From Planctomycetota bacterium (GTDB lineage: Bacteria > Planctomycetota > B15-G4 > JADJEK01): a stretch of 64,000 nt of DNA. Both the position numbers and the translations under genes were made by a program. Below, one piece after another: positions 42,721 to 52,246 of this stretch (position 1 is its first letter; each line of letters starts with the position of its first letter). Location: NCBI GenBank assembly GCA_016709145.1, contig JADJEK010000004.1:124001-188000 (forward strand), read 5' to 3'. The notes below the pieces were generated by a model. That model did not search any database. It saw only the letters and a program-made list of their open reading frames with translations, and was not told where the DNA came from.

Positions 42721-43950
42721 ATGCTCTCACCGGTCCGCTCGGCACTGCTCTCCACGTCGTTCGTCCTCGCCCTGCTCGCGCCCCGCGGCAGCGACGCGGC
42801 GATCCTGCCGTTCCCCGGCAGCGCGGGAGCCGACGTCGGATCCGGACTTCCCGCGCAGTTCGAGACCAGCGGGCTGTGCTGGCACGATCGCCTGCAGTGT
42901 CTGTTCGCGGTCAGCGACGACGGCCGCGTCGTGCGCGTCGAAGCCGACGGTTCCTTGCCGCAATCCTGGTCCCTCGGCAACCTCGACCTCGAAGACATCA
43001 CCGTCGCCGACCCCGACTCGGACTTCGTCTACCTCGGCATCGAGCAACCCGACTCGATCGCCGAGTTCCGCCTGTCGACCGGAAGCATCACGCGCACGTT
43101 CGCGTTCGGCGCGTGGATGAGCCCGCTCAGTTCGGACGGCGTCGAGGGCATCACGTTCGTGCCGGACGAGAACGCCGCCGAAGGCGGTGAGTTCTGGGTC
43201 GCGCAACAGCTCGACGGCCGGATCTTCCGCTTCCGCCTGCCGATCGCATCGAGTTCGACGAGTACGACGCCGATCTTCCTCGGCTCGTTCGTTCCGGTCC
43301 CGGGCCGCGTCGATCTGTCGGGCCTCGCCTTCGATCCGGTGGCCGATTGCGTCGTCGCGATCTGGGACGGCGCGAACGTCATCGCGCGCATCTCGCGCGC
43401 GGGCGCCGTGCTGACCGAATGGCAATTGCCCGGCAACGACCAAGAAGGCGTCGCCGTGCGCGGCTGCGAGCTGTTCGTCGGCTACGACTCGTCGTTCACG
43501 ATCTGGAAGCACGACGCGTTCCCGACGCGCGCCGCCTGCTCGGCGATCAGTGCGGATCAGGCACGCGTGTCGCTCGCGAACGGCGGCGTCGTCCAGTTCG
43601 CCTTGCACGCCACGCAAGGCATTCCGAGCGGCGCGGCCTACGCGCTGATCGGGAGCGCGAGCGGCACCACGCCGGGATTGCCCGGCCCCGGCTTCACGAT
43701 TCCTCTGCAGCCCGACGGCTACTTCGCACTGACGCTGCAGTCGTTGAACGCGGGCCCGTTCGTCGGCACCAGCGGCCAGATCTCCGCGAACGCGGGCGTC
43801 GGCCCCGCGTTCGCGCAGATCGTCGTCCCCGCGGGGTTGCCGCCGGCCTTCGCCGGGATCACCGTGCACCACGCGCTGCTCGCGGCCGATCCATCGACGC
43901 TGGCGCTCGTCGCAGCCAGCGACGCCGTCGCTCTCACGTTCGTGCCCTGA
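42721..43950 (+). CDS. Secreted SdiA-regulated-like propeller protein with shared C-terminal domain
   Basis: A 409-residue exported protein with a signal peptide (MLSPVRSALLSTSFVLALLAP...). Residues about 40-270 carry the SdiA-regulated/YjiK-like pattern: 'FETSGLCWHDRLQCLFAVSD', 'DLEDITVADPDSDFVYLGIE', 'EGITFVPDENAAEGGEFWV', 'LSGLAFDPVADCVVAIWD'. Such propellers may bind calcium or ligands; their role is unknown. From about residue 285 to the end is a beta-rich domain related to the C-termini of the proteins at 11631 and 19896 ('IPLQPDGYFALTLQSLNAGP', 'AFAQIVVPAGLP', ending 'DAVALTFVP'). The stop lies 12 nt from the convergent DUF1501 stop. Confidence 0.82.
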   Translation: MLSPVRSALLSTSFVLALLAPRGSDAAILPFPGSAGADVGSGLPAQFETSGLCWHDRLQCLFAVSDDGRVVRVEADGSLPQSWSLGNLDLEDITVADPDSDFVYLGIEQPDSIAEFRLSTGSITRTFAFGAWMSPLSSDGVEGITFVPDENAAEGGEFWVAQQLDGRIFRFRLPIASSSTSTTPIFLGSFVPVPGRVDLSGLAFDPVADCVVAIWDGANVIARISRAGAVLTEWQLPGNDQEGVAVRGCELFVGYDSSFTIWKHDAFPTRAACSAISADQARVSLANGGVVQFALHATQGIPSGAAYALIGSASGTTPGLPGPGFTIPLQPDGYFALTLQSLNAGPFVGTSGQISANAGVGPAFAQIVVPAGLPPAFAGITVHHALLAADPSTLALVAASDAVALTFVP

Positions 43951-43962
43951 CTCGATCGGCCG

Positions 43963-45195
43963 TCACGGCAAGAAGTTCATCGCGCCGTACGTGTGGCCGG
44001 GGAACACTTGCGCCACGTTCGCCCCGAGCCAGCGATCCGCGATCGTCCCGAACACGTCGCGGAAGTCGACCGACCGCGTGAGTTCGCCGTGCTCGTCGAG
44101 CGCGCCCGGATCCATCGCCGGGTGCGGGACGATCAGCCCGCCGTTGACCGCGCCGCCGAGCACGAACACCGGGTTCACGGTGCCGTGGTCGGTGCCGTTG
44201 CTGCCGTTCTGGTACACGGTGCGTCCGAACTCCGAGTAGACGACGATCACCGTGTCGTCGTCGATCCCGAGGTTCACGAGGTCCGCGTAGAACGCGCCGA
44301 TCGTGTCCGACAGGATCCCGAGTCGCAGGCTGTGGTAGCCGTCGAGCTCTTGATCGCTGTGCGTGTCCCAACCACCGAGCATCACGTGGTACACGTCGAG
44401 CCCGAGGTTCGCGTTCAACAGGCGCGCGACCATCTTCATCTGCTTCGCGAACCAATGGTCGGGATAGGTCCCGACGTACGCGTATTGCGGGATGCTCTGC
44501 AGCGTGTCGATCAAGCCGAGCATCCCGCCGATCGTCGTACTCATCGTGGCCGTCGCGCCGACGCCGGACACGAGGCCGCTCGCGATCGCCTGGTACGCGA
44601 CGCGTCGCGCGACCTTGTCCTCCGGGTGACTCGAATCGGTCGGGTACTTCATCTGCGAGATGCTCGTGAACGACGGCACGAACGCGTCGCGACCGCGCAG
44701 CACCGAAGTCACGCTCTCGTCGACGTCGAGCGCCGACGGGAACGTCGGAACCGCGAACTGATCGAGCGAGCGAGCGAGCCAACCCTCGCTGAAGTCGTAC
44801 GACAGGCTGCCGGTCGCCCAGACATCGGTCGCGACCTCGTGCGAGAAACTCGGATCGGGGTAGCTGACGCCCGGAATCACCGCGAGTCGCCCAGCGTCGA
44901 ACTGCGACTTCAGCGCCGTCATCGTCGGGTTGAGTCCGCAGCCGCCGCCGACTTGCAGCACGCTGCCCGACGCCACGTTCAGCGTCGGCCGGAACTCCGT
45001 GTAGTACGCCCCGCCGTTCACGCCGTACGGCACCACCATGTTCAGTCCATCGTTGCCGCCGCGCAGATCGATCAGCACGAGCTTGCGCGGACTCGCTCCG
45101 GGTGCCGCCATCGCCGCGCGCAAGCCCGGCAGAATCATCGCCGCCGAGCCGAGCAACGCCGAACGCTTGAGGAAAATGCGTCGAGTACAAGTCAT
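43963..45195 (-). CDS. DUF1501 family Tat-exported protein
   Basis: A 410-residue protein from the ATG at 45195. The N-terminus 'MTCTRRIFLKRSALLGSAA' is a twin-arginine-type signal ('TRRIFLK') followed by a hydrophobic run and Ala cleavage site. The DUF1501 domain has the sulfatase-like/alkaline-phosphatase-superfamily segments 'LVLIDLRGGNDGLNMVVPY', 'HVMLGGWDTHSDQELDGY', 'VIVVYSEFGRTVYQNGS', 'GTDHGTVNPVFVLGG'. It begins 23 nt after the DUF1800 stop on the same strand. The DUF1800-DUF1501 pair is widespread in planctomycetes and marine Bacteroidetes; the biochemical role is unknown. The Asp/His residues in 'GGWDTHSD' and 'GTDHGT' suggest metal binding. Confidence 0.92.
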   Translation of the reverse strand: MTCTRRIFLKRSALLGSAAMILPGLRAAMAAPGASPRKLVLIDLRGGNDGLNMVVPYGVNGGAYYTEFRPTLNVASGSVLQVGGGCGLNPTMTALKSQFDAGRLAVIPGVSYPDPSFSHEVATDVWATGSLSYDFSEGWLARSLDQFAVPTFPSALDVDESVTSVLRGRDAFVPSFTSISQMKYPTDSSHPEDKVARRVAYQAIASGLVSGVGATATMSTTIGGMLGLIDTLQSIPQYAYVGTYPDHWFAKQMKMVARLLNANLGLDVYHVMLGGWDTHSDQELDGYHSLRLGILSDTIGAFYADLVNLGIDDDTVIVVYSEFGRTVYQNGSNGTDHGTVNPVFVLGGAVNGGLIVPHPAMDPGALDEHGELTRSVDFRDVFGTIADRWLGANVAQVFPGHTYGAMNFLP

Positions 45196-45218
45196 GGGTT
45201 CGTCGCTCCCGCTCGGTG

Positions 45219-46574
45219 TCAATGGACCTGGAACTCGGGACTGGACAGCAGCAGGGCCACGAGCCCGCGCACTTTGGTGTCGATCGTCTCGTCGTCGAGG
45301 ACGAACGTCTCACCGACCGCGGGCGCGAGGTACGCGAGCAGTGCGGAGCGCGTCGTCGCGGCGATCACCATCGAACCGAGCTGTGCGAGCACCTGATCGA
45401 GCGTCTGCTCGGGAGTGAACTTCTTGAACTTCTTCGGCGACCCGAGCAGCTTGCGCGGCTCGAACTGGATCGAGCCGTCCTTCTCGCGCGCCCCCGCGAT
45501 CTCCTGCGCCGCGCGCGCTCGACCGAGCAATCCGCCGACGCCGACCCACGCCAGCCCTTCGTCCCAACCGAACACCGACGGCGGGTTGAACGGCTCCTGA
45601 CCGAGATCGGTCGGCAAGTAGCCGAGCTCGACGTCGTCGTTCTTGTTCACCTTCGTCTTCGTCAGCAACAGTGCGTTGACGGTCCACTCGATCGGACCCT
45701 TCACGTGGGTGCCCTTCGCCGCGTCGCCGTAGAACGCGTCGGACGTGAACATCGCGACGAGCATCGGTTGGATGCGCGTGTCGTTGGCGAGATACGCCTC
45801 GGCGAGCGCGTCGAGTTCCGGCGCGTCGACGCCGACGTCGTACGCGAAGTACGACCACAGCTTCATCGCGAGGCGACGCGCCGTGGCTTCGTCGGTCACG
45901 AGGTTCTCGATCACGTCGGTGCCGTCGAGGTTGCCGGTGACGCCGCGGAACGTCTTCGACCCGTAGTCGTGGTCCCAGTCCTTGAATTTGAACCACTCTC
46001 GATCGTCGTGCCAGGTCGTGCCCCATCCGGTGAACGCACGCGCCGACTCCTGGACATCGGTCTCCGTGTAGTTCGGCGCGCCGTTCTCGTCGAGCACGCC
46101 GGTCGTGAACAGCTCCATCAGTTCGCGCGCGTAGTTCTCGTTCGGGTTGCCGTCGACGTTGGTCTTGTTGTCGAGCCAGATCAACATCGCGACGTCCTTG
46201 CTGACGTTCGTGACGAGATCGCGGAACGAGCCGAAGCACCCCTTCCGCAGCATCTGCACGTGCTCGAGCATGTACGTCGTGCTGCCCACCTTCGAGATCG
46301 CCGTGGCGAAGTGGTTGTGCAGCAACAAGGTCATCTTCTCGACCAAGGGACTCTTGGTCGAAAGCATCTTCTTCACCCAATGGGTGCGCAGGCGGTCGAC
46401 ACCTTCGATACCGCCCTTCGGCAGCTTGTCCTGCTTCTTGTCGCGCTTGAACAGCGCGGCGACCGTCTTGCCTTGACCCTTCTTGACCGCAACGGCGACT
46501 GCTTTTTGCGTGGCGACGAAGCCAGCGCGACGAAGCAGGTGCGCGGCGTTGGCCGCGTCCCACGTGATCGACAT
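45219..46574 (-). CDS. DUF1800 family protein, partner of DUF1501
   Basis: A 451-residue protein starting at the ATG at 46574 with AGGAG about 11 nt upstream. It has the DUF1800 core: 'HLLRRAGFVATQKAV' near the start, 'LLLHNHFATAISKVG' and 'MLRKGCFGSFRDLV' in the middle, 'PNENYARELMELFTTGV' (the NENYAREL hallmark), 'ARAFTGW', and 'NPPSVFGWDEGLAWV' at the end. No signal peptide is apparent, so it is either cytoplasmic or exported with its partner. It is the first gene of the pair and is divergent from the large metzincin-type protein gene. The function is unknown, although an exported-substrate or assembly role is often proposed. Confidence 0.92.
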   Translation of the reverse strand: MSITWDAANAAHLLRRAGFVATQKAVAVAVKKGQGKTVAALFKRDKKQDKLPKGGIEGVDRLRTHWVKKMLSTKSPLVEKMTLLLHNHFATAISKVGSTTYMLEHVQMLRKGCFGSFRDLVTNVSKDVAMLIWLDNKTNVDGNPNENYARELMELFTTGVLDENGAPNYTETDVQESARAFTGWGTTWHDDREWFKFKDWDHDYGSKTFRGVTGNLDGTDVIENLVTDEATARRLAMKLWSYFAYDVGVDAPELDALAEAYLANDTRIQPMLVAMFTSDAFYGDAAKGTHVKGPIEWTVNALLLTKTKVNKNDDVELGYLPTDLGQEPFNPPSVFGWDEGLAWVGVGGLLGRARAAQEIAGAREKDGSIQFEPRKLLGSPKKFKKFTPEQTLDQVLAQLGSMVIAATTRSALLAYLAPAVGETFVLDDETIDTKVRGLVALLLSSPEFQVH

Positions 46575-46833
46575 CGGTGGGAGAACTCCTGGTGGGCAGG
46601 TGCGGAGGGGCAGCCACCCATTTCGGCGCGGCCCATCGCGCTCTTGAGCGACGAATGCGGGCACGGCGCGGAATCACGACCGACGCGAACCGGATCGGAA
46701 ATCTCGACGTTCGACCTCAGTCCGCCCGTTCGCACGTGTGCAGCTTCGTGCGCCACACGCGTTCCGGCGCAACGAACTCCCGACGTCGTCCGATACCGGG
46801 GATGCACCTGGGACGACGCGGACGACACCGACG

Positions 46834-49800
46834 ATGCTGCATGCGGCACGCATCCTGTTTTGGAGCGTGGGCGCCGCCTGCGCGCTCGCCTCTGCGCGAG
46901 ACGCGCACGGGCAAGGCGACCTCGACGGGCTCGTTCCCGCCGCCGTCGCGTCGAAGTTGCACGTCACCGACTATTCGGTGCAACCGTTGTCGCTGCCGGC
47001 GACGCCGACCGAAGCCGTCTCGGTCCTCGTGAACCTCGACGGCATCCCTCACGCGCTCGAGCTGCAGCGAGTCTCGCTGCGCGCGGACAACTTCCAAGTG
47101 CTCGCAAAGGACGCGAGCGGCGCGTACGTCGGCGTCGAGCCCCCCACTCCACGCACGTATCGCGGCAGCGCGATCGCGTTCGGCAAGAGCGACGGATCCG
47201 GCACGTCCGCGACCGCGTCCTTGCTCGATCAGGGTCTCGTCGCACGCATCCACCTCGCGAACGTCGAGTACGCGATCCAACCGCTCGCCGACGTCCTGGA
47301 CGACGCACCGGCCGACTTGCACGTGGTCTACCGCGTCGATTCGATCGAAGCCCTCGAGTTCGGTTGCGGCACGCACGACGAGCACCACATCGGGAGCACC
47401 AGCGGCAACGGCTCGAGCAGCAACGTCGGTGGCGCTCACTTCGGCCCCCAGGCCGCGACGACGACCAAGGTCGCGGAGGTCGCCTTCGACTGCGACTACG
47501 AGTTCTTCGTCGCGAACGGCTCGTCCGTCGCGGCCACCGTCACCGACGTCGAAACGGTCATGAACGCGGTCGACGCGATCTACCGCAGTGAGGTCGACAT
47601 CGCGTACGAGCTGACGCTCGTCGTCGTGCGCACGACGAACACCGACCCGTACACCAGCTCGGACTCGGGCACGTTGCTGAATCAGTTCCGGAACCACTGG
47701 ACGTCCCAGTTCAGCTCGGTCCCGCGCGACACGGCGCACCTGATGACCGGGCGCGCGGTCGACGGCAACGTCATCGGACTCGCGTACGTCGGCGTGATCT
47801 GCAACGGCAGCTACGGCTTCGGGCTGTCCGAATCGAGGTTCACGAGCAACGCGGTCTACCGCGCTTCGTTGACCGCGCACGAACTCGGCCACAACTGGAA
47901 CGTCAGCCACTGCAACGGCCAGGGCGACTGCGCGATCATGTGCTCGTCGATCGGCGGCTGTAACGGCCTCAGCACGTTCGCGGTCCAGGACGAGAACTCG
48001 ATCAACGGCTGGAAGAGCGGATCCGGCTGCCTCGATTCCGAGCCCGCGGCGCTCCCCGGTCCGTTCTCCGACGCGTTCGCGAGCACCACGATCGACGCCA
48101 ACGCCTGGTCGTGGATCCACGGAGCGCTCGTGAACGCGGCGGCCTCGAACATCCCGTCGGGCTCGTACGCGCTGAATCTCGACGCGGCCGGCGCCGGCGT
48201 CGAGAGCGACGACGACATCCGCACGCGACCGATCGACCTCTCGAGCGAGACCGGAGTCCTGCTGCACCTGCGCACGCAGCACCACGGTGTCGAGGCGGGC
48301 GAAACCCTGATCGCCGAAGGTTGGACCAGCACGGGCCATTGGTCGACACTGCTGACCATTCCCTCGGACGGCGTCGACCAGACCACGTTCAGCGCACAAC
48401 TCGTGCAGTTGCCCGGAACGATGCTCCACGACGGGTTCCGGCTGCGCCTTCGCGTCGAGGTCAACGAGACCAACGACGACTGGTACGTCGACGACGTGCT
48501 GGTCTCGTCCGATCAGAGCGCGCCGGTCATCGCATCGATCGGACTCAACCCCGGCAGCGTCGCATCCGGAACGAACGTCCAGGTGACGGTGTCCGCGAGC
48601 GACGACGTCGGGCTCGCGAGTTCCACGGTCACGCTGAAATCCGGAAGCACGACGCTGTCGTCGGCGACGCTGAGCCAAAGCAACGCGACCACGTTCGCGG
48701 GCACGCTCGCGATCCCGGCTGGACTCGCCGAGACGACGTACGACGTCGAAGCCTCCGTCGCCGACGCCAGCGGCAACGCGTCGACGTCGAGTTCCGCGCT
48801 GAGCGTGTTCGACACTCCCGTGCTCTCCGCGCCGCAGTTCGCTCCGGCGACGCCACAGGACATCGATGCGGTCGGCGTCAGCGTCGCCGCCAGCGATTCA
48901 CTCGGCGTGTCCGTGGTCACGGCCACCGGCAGCATCGACGGCGCCGAGGACCAGACCATCCCGTTGTCGTACGACTCGAACACGTCGCGCTACGTCGGCG
49001 CGTTCGCGGCGTTCGACACCCCCGGCACGCTCGCGGTGCGGTTCGACGCGGTCGACTCGACCGGCCACTCCGCGACGCCGCTCGACGCGAACGTCACGCT
49101 GCTCGGCTCCGGACAACTTCCTCCACGCGTCACGATCGACGCGGCGGTCCCGACCGAGATCGAGATCGGAACGTCGCTCGACGTCTCGACCACGATCGTC
49201 GACCTCGACAGCGCCATCGCGTCGGCGCAGGCGCGCATCGTCCAAGGAGTGACCGTCCTCGCGACCACGCCGCTCGTCGCGAACGGCTCGACGTGGACCG
49301 CGGCGATCGACACGACGGTGATCGACGAACAGCACGCCACACTCGAGATCGTCGCGACCGACGCCCAGGCGCATGCCAAGACCGCGACCCAACCGCTGTT
49401 CGTGTTCGATCGCCCGTCGTTGACGAACGCCAGCGTGACTCCGAGTCCGCTCGATGCAGGCGACGCGTTCCACGTCGAGGTCGCGATCACCGACGCGTCG
49501 GCGATCACGAGCGCGACCGCGACCTTGTCGCTCGGCGGCGACGTCGTCGCCTCGCATGCGCTGAGCTTCGACGCGCAGACGAGCCGTTACGGCGCGGACT
49601 TCGCGGCGACCGGCCACGCCGACGGTTACTCGCTGTCGCTGTCCGCGACCGACGCGTTCGACGTCGACGCGATCGCACTGCCGCTCGATCTCGACGTCGA
49701 CGTCGAGGCGCTGGAGTTGTCGACGGCGTCACCGCCGAAGGGCGCCGCGCAAGGCGGCACGCTGCTGACGCTCGTCGGCGGCGGCTTCCTCACCGACGTG

Positions 49801-52158
49801 AACGCCGGCACGCTGGGCGTCCTCGCGAACGGCAAGCCCTGTGCGATCGTGGGGACACCGACGAACAGCACGATCACGGCGCGCACTCCGAAACTCGCGG
49901 CCGGCCCGGTGACGCTGCAAGTGCGGGCGAAGAAACTCGGCGTCTTGCAGAGCGTCACGCTCGCAGGCGCGTTCGCGGTCTTCGATCCTCCGACGATCAC
50001 CGCGGTCTCGCCGGGCTTCGGCTCCGCGCAGAGCGGCGCGGTCGTCGTCGTCAGCGGTTCGCGCTTCGAGGACGACGTCGTCGTCGAGTCCACGACGGTG
50101 CGCATCGGTTCGCACCTCGCCGAGGCCGTCGAAGTCGTCGACGACGGAACGCTCGTCGCACGCTTCGTCGGCGACGGCGCGAGTGAGGCCAAGGTCGACG
50201 TCGTCGTCATCAACTCACGCGGATCGTCGACCCTGAAGAAGGCGTTCACGTGGACCAGCGTCGGGCTGCGGACCCGTGCGATCGTGGCCGTGCCCGCGCC
50301 GGTCACCGCCCTCGCAGCAGCCGCGAGCTCGGGCACGCACGCGTCGTCGATCGCGCTCGGCATGCCCGATCTCGGGGCGCGCGGCGGCCTCGCTACGCTC
50401 GACCTCGTCGACGCCACACTGACTTCGTTGCCCGACCCGCCCGCGCCGTTCGAGCGCTTCGGCGCCGCATTGCTCGCACTCGGCGAGACCGCGGATCCGA
50501 GCGGACTCGCGTTGCGCGTCGGCGCGCCGGACAGCGACGGCACGATTTCCGGTGGCGCCATCGCCGTGATCGCCTCGACGGTCGACGCAGCCGCGATCCT
50601 CGAGACCGCGGGGATCCCCGACGCCGAATGCGGCGCGGCCTTGGCGCCGCTGCTCGATTCCGACGACGACGGAACGATCGACGTGTGGGCGGCCGGTTGC
50701 CCCGGCGATGCGACGGTGCGCATCTTCGCGAACACCGTGGCAGGCGCCGAAGCCACGCGCTCGGCGACGGATGTCGACTCGCGCTTCGGCGCGACCTTGG
50801 CCGCGCGCGCTCTCGGTGCGAACACCGCCCTGCTGCTCGTAGCCGCCCCGGACGCCGCCCCACTCGGACTCACCGGAGCGGGTTCGGTCGAACTCGTCCG
50901 CGTCGAGGTCGATGGCTCCACGGTCGCGATCACCTCGATCGCGCAGTTCGACGGCGACTCACCCGCCGCAGCGACGAGCGCTGGGTTCTCGATCGCGTGT
51001 CTGTTGCCCGGTGACCTGAACGCCGACGGCGTGGTCGACGCGGTGGTCGGCTTCCCGGGAAGTGGCGGGCGCGGGCGCGTCACGGCGTACTCGGGCACGA
51101 ACGGCTCGCCGCTGTGGACGTGTGTCGGGGAGTTCGACGGCGACGCGTTCGGTGCCGCGCTCGCGGCACTGCCCGACGTCGACGGCGACGGAATCGTCGA
51201 TCTCTGCGTCGGCGCTCCGGGTGCGGACGAGCCGGATGCGATCGACGCCGGCGCGATCCATGTGATCGCGGGGACGTCCGGTCTGCCGCGCGCGCGCGTC
51301 GGGCACACGGTCGCGCAGGCGCGACTCGGCGCGGTGCTCGGCGCGTACGACGATCGCGATGGCGATCTGTTGATCGAACTCGTCGCGGCGACGCGCTGCC
51401 TGAGTGGAGCCGACGCCGTGGTCGTGATGACGCTCGATGCACGTTCGTTCGCGCGACGCGCGTTCGCCGGCGATCGGTTGACCGGATCGCTGCGCGACGC
51501 CGCCGAACGCGATGGGCTGTGGCACGGCGTCCTCGAAGGCGAATCGCTGGAGTGGACGCTCAGCGGATCGACCGCTGCGGCGCCACTGCACGCCGTCCTG
51601 CTCGACGTCGACGGCACGGTGCTCGCGTCCTCGGACACGACGTCGCCCGCGTACGACGCCGCCGTGTTCACGCAGGAGGACAAACGCATGGTCGTGCGCT
51701 ACACGGCCGATCAGACGCGCACCATCGCACTCGTGCTCGCGGCTCCGACGACGACCACGAAGCGGCCCTACCAACTGCGCTCGCGCCGCACGTCGGGAGC
51801 GACCCACGTCTTCACGCCATCGATCGCGCTGGATGGCAGCGGCGGTGCGGTCGAGTTCGAGTTCGATGCGGCCGCACTGTCGACGTTGTCGGGCACGGTC
51901 GTCGCATCCGACGGCGTCACCGCACTGCTGCCGGTCGCGCTCGAGACCCCGTCGGGCATCGACCTCGCACCGCCGTCGCACAAAGCGTTCGTCACCGGCA
52001 AGCCGGCGCACGCGATCAAGATCAAGCCGAAGAAGCTGACACTGCCCGAGACCGGCACGTACGTGCTGCGCGTCGATCCATCCGCCAACGCCGCGTCGTC
52101 GCTCGACGCCGCGCTGACCCTGAGACTCCGGCGCGGCAAGGCGAAGCTGAAGGACTGA
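46834..52158 (+). CDS. Giant secreted metzincin-type protease with IPT/TIG, FG-GAP and PPC-like domains
   Basis: A 1774-residue exported protein from the ATG at 46834 (signal peptide 'ILFWSVGAACALASARDAHG'; an in-frame ATG 96 nt upstream would add a charged extension). The peptidase has H349-E350-x-x-H353-x5-H359 in 'HELGHNWNVSH' and the Met-turn at M369 ('CAIMCSS'), as in M12B/reprolysin-like metzincins. A jelly-roll-like module follows at about 415-565. Then come several Ig-like modules (about 565-960), two IPT/TIG modules (about 965-1140: 'GGTLLTLVGGGFL', 'GAVVVVSGSRFEDDV'), FG-GAP-type repeats ('DLNADGVVDAVVGFPGSG', 'DVDGDGIVDLCVGAPGAD') at about 1155-1540, and a PPC-like C-terminal part. 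It ends in a basic tail 'LRLRRGKAKLKD'. Divergent from DUF1800. Confidence 0.88.
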   Translation: MLHAARILFWSVGAACALASARDAHGQGDLDGLVPAAVASKLHVTDYSVQPLSLPATPTEAVSVLVNLDGIPHALELQRVSLRADNFQVLAKDASGAYVGVEPPTPRTYRGSAIAFGKSDGSGTSATASLLDQGLVARIHLANVEYAIQPLADVLDDAPADLHVVYRVDSIEALEFGCGTHDEHHIGSTSGNGSSSNVGGAHFGPQAATTTKVAEVAFDCDYEFFVANGSSVAATVTDVETVMNAVDAIYRSEVDIAYELTLVVVRTTNTDPYTSSDSGTLLNQFRNHWTSQFSSVPRDTAHLMTGRAVDGNVIGLAYVGVICNGSYGFGLSESRFTSNAVYRASLTAHELGHNWNVSHCNGQGDCAIMCSSIGGCNGLSTFAVQDENSINGWKSGSGCLDSEPAALPGPFSDAFASTTIDANAWSWIHGALVNAAASNIPSGSYALNLDAAGAGVESDDDIRTRPIDLSSETGVLLHLRTQHHGVEAGETLIAEGWTSTGHWSTLLTIPSDGVDQTTFSAQLVQLPGTMLHDGFRLRLRVEVNETNDDWYVDDVLVSSDQSAPVIASIGLNPGSVASGTNVQVTVSASDDVGLASSTVTLKSGSTTLSSATLSQSNATTFAGTLAIPAGLAETTYDVEASVADASGNASTSSSALSVFDTPVLSAPQFAPATPQDIDAVGVSVAASDSLGVSVVTATGSIDGAEDQTIPLSYDSNTSRYVGAFAAFDTPGTLAVRFDAVDSTGHSATPLDANVTLLGSGQLPPRVTIDAAVPTEIEIGTSLDVSTTIVDLDSAIASAQARIVQGVTVLATTPLVANGSTWTAAIDTTVIDEQHATLEIVATDAQAHAKTATQPLFVFDRPSLTNASVTPSPLDAGDAFHVEVAITDASAITSATATLSLGGDVVASHALSFDAQTSRYGADFAATGHADGYSLSLSATDAFDVDAIALPLDLDVDVEALELSTASPPKGAAQGGTLLTLVGGGFLTDVNAGTLGVLANGKPCAIVGTPTNSTITARTPKLAAGPVTLQVRAKKLGVLQSVTLAGAFAVFDPPTITAVSPGFGSAQSGAVVVVSGSRFEDDVVVESTTVRIGSHLAEAVEVVDDGTLVARFVGDGASEAKVDVVVINSRGSSTLKKAFTWTSVGLRTRAIVAVPAPVTALAAAASSGTHASSIALGMPDLGARGGLATLDLVDATLTSLPDPPAPFERFGAALLALGETADPSGLALRVGAPDSDGTISGGAIAVIASTVDAAAILETAGIPDAECGAALAPLLDSDDDGTIDVWAAGCPGDATVRIFANTVAGAEATRSATDVDSRFGATLAARALGANTALLLVAAPDAAPLGLTGAGSVELVRVEVDGSTVAITSIAQFDGDSPAAATSAGFSIACLLPGDLNADGVVDAVVGFPGSGGRGRVTAYSGTNGSPLWTCVGEFDGDAFGAALAALPDVDGDGIVDLCVGAPGADEPDAIDAGAIHVIAGTSGLPRARVGHTVAQARLGAVLGAYDDRDGDLLIELVAATRCLSGADAVVVMTLDARSFARRAFAGDRLTGSLRDAAERDGLWHGVLEGESLEWTLSGSTAAAPLHAVLLDVDGTVLASSDTTSPAYDAAVFTQEDKRMVVRYTADQTRTIALVLAAPTTTTKRPYQLRSRRTSGATHVFTPSIALDGSGGAVEFEFDAAALSTLSGTVVASDGVTALLPVALETPSGIDLAPPSHKAFVTGKPAHAIKIKPKKLTLPETGTYVLRVDPSANAASSLDAALTLRLRRGKAKLKD

Positions 52159-52246
52159 TCGAGCTCTCTGGCCTCCCGGGATCGACGTCCATCCGAGCGA
52201 TCCTGGTCCTCCGCAAGCGCGACGACCGCTCGTAGACTCCGCGGTC

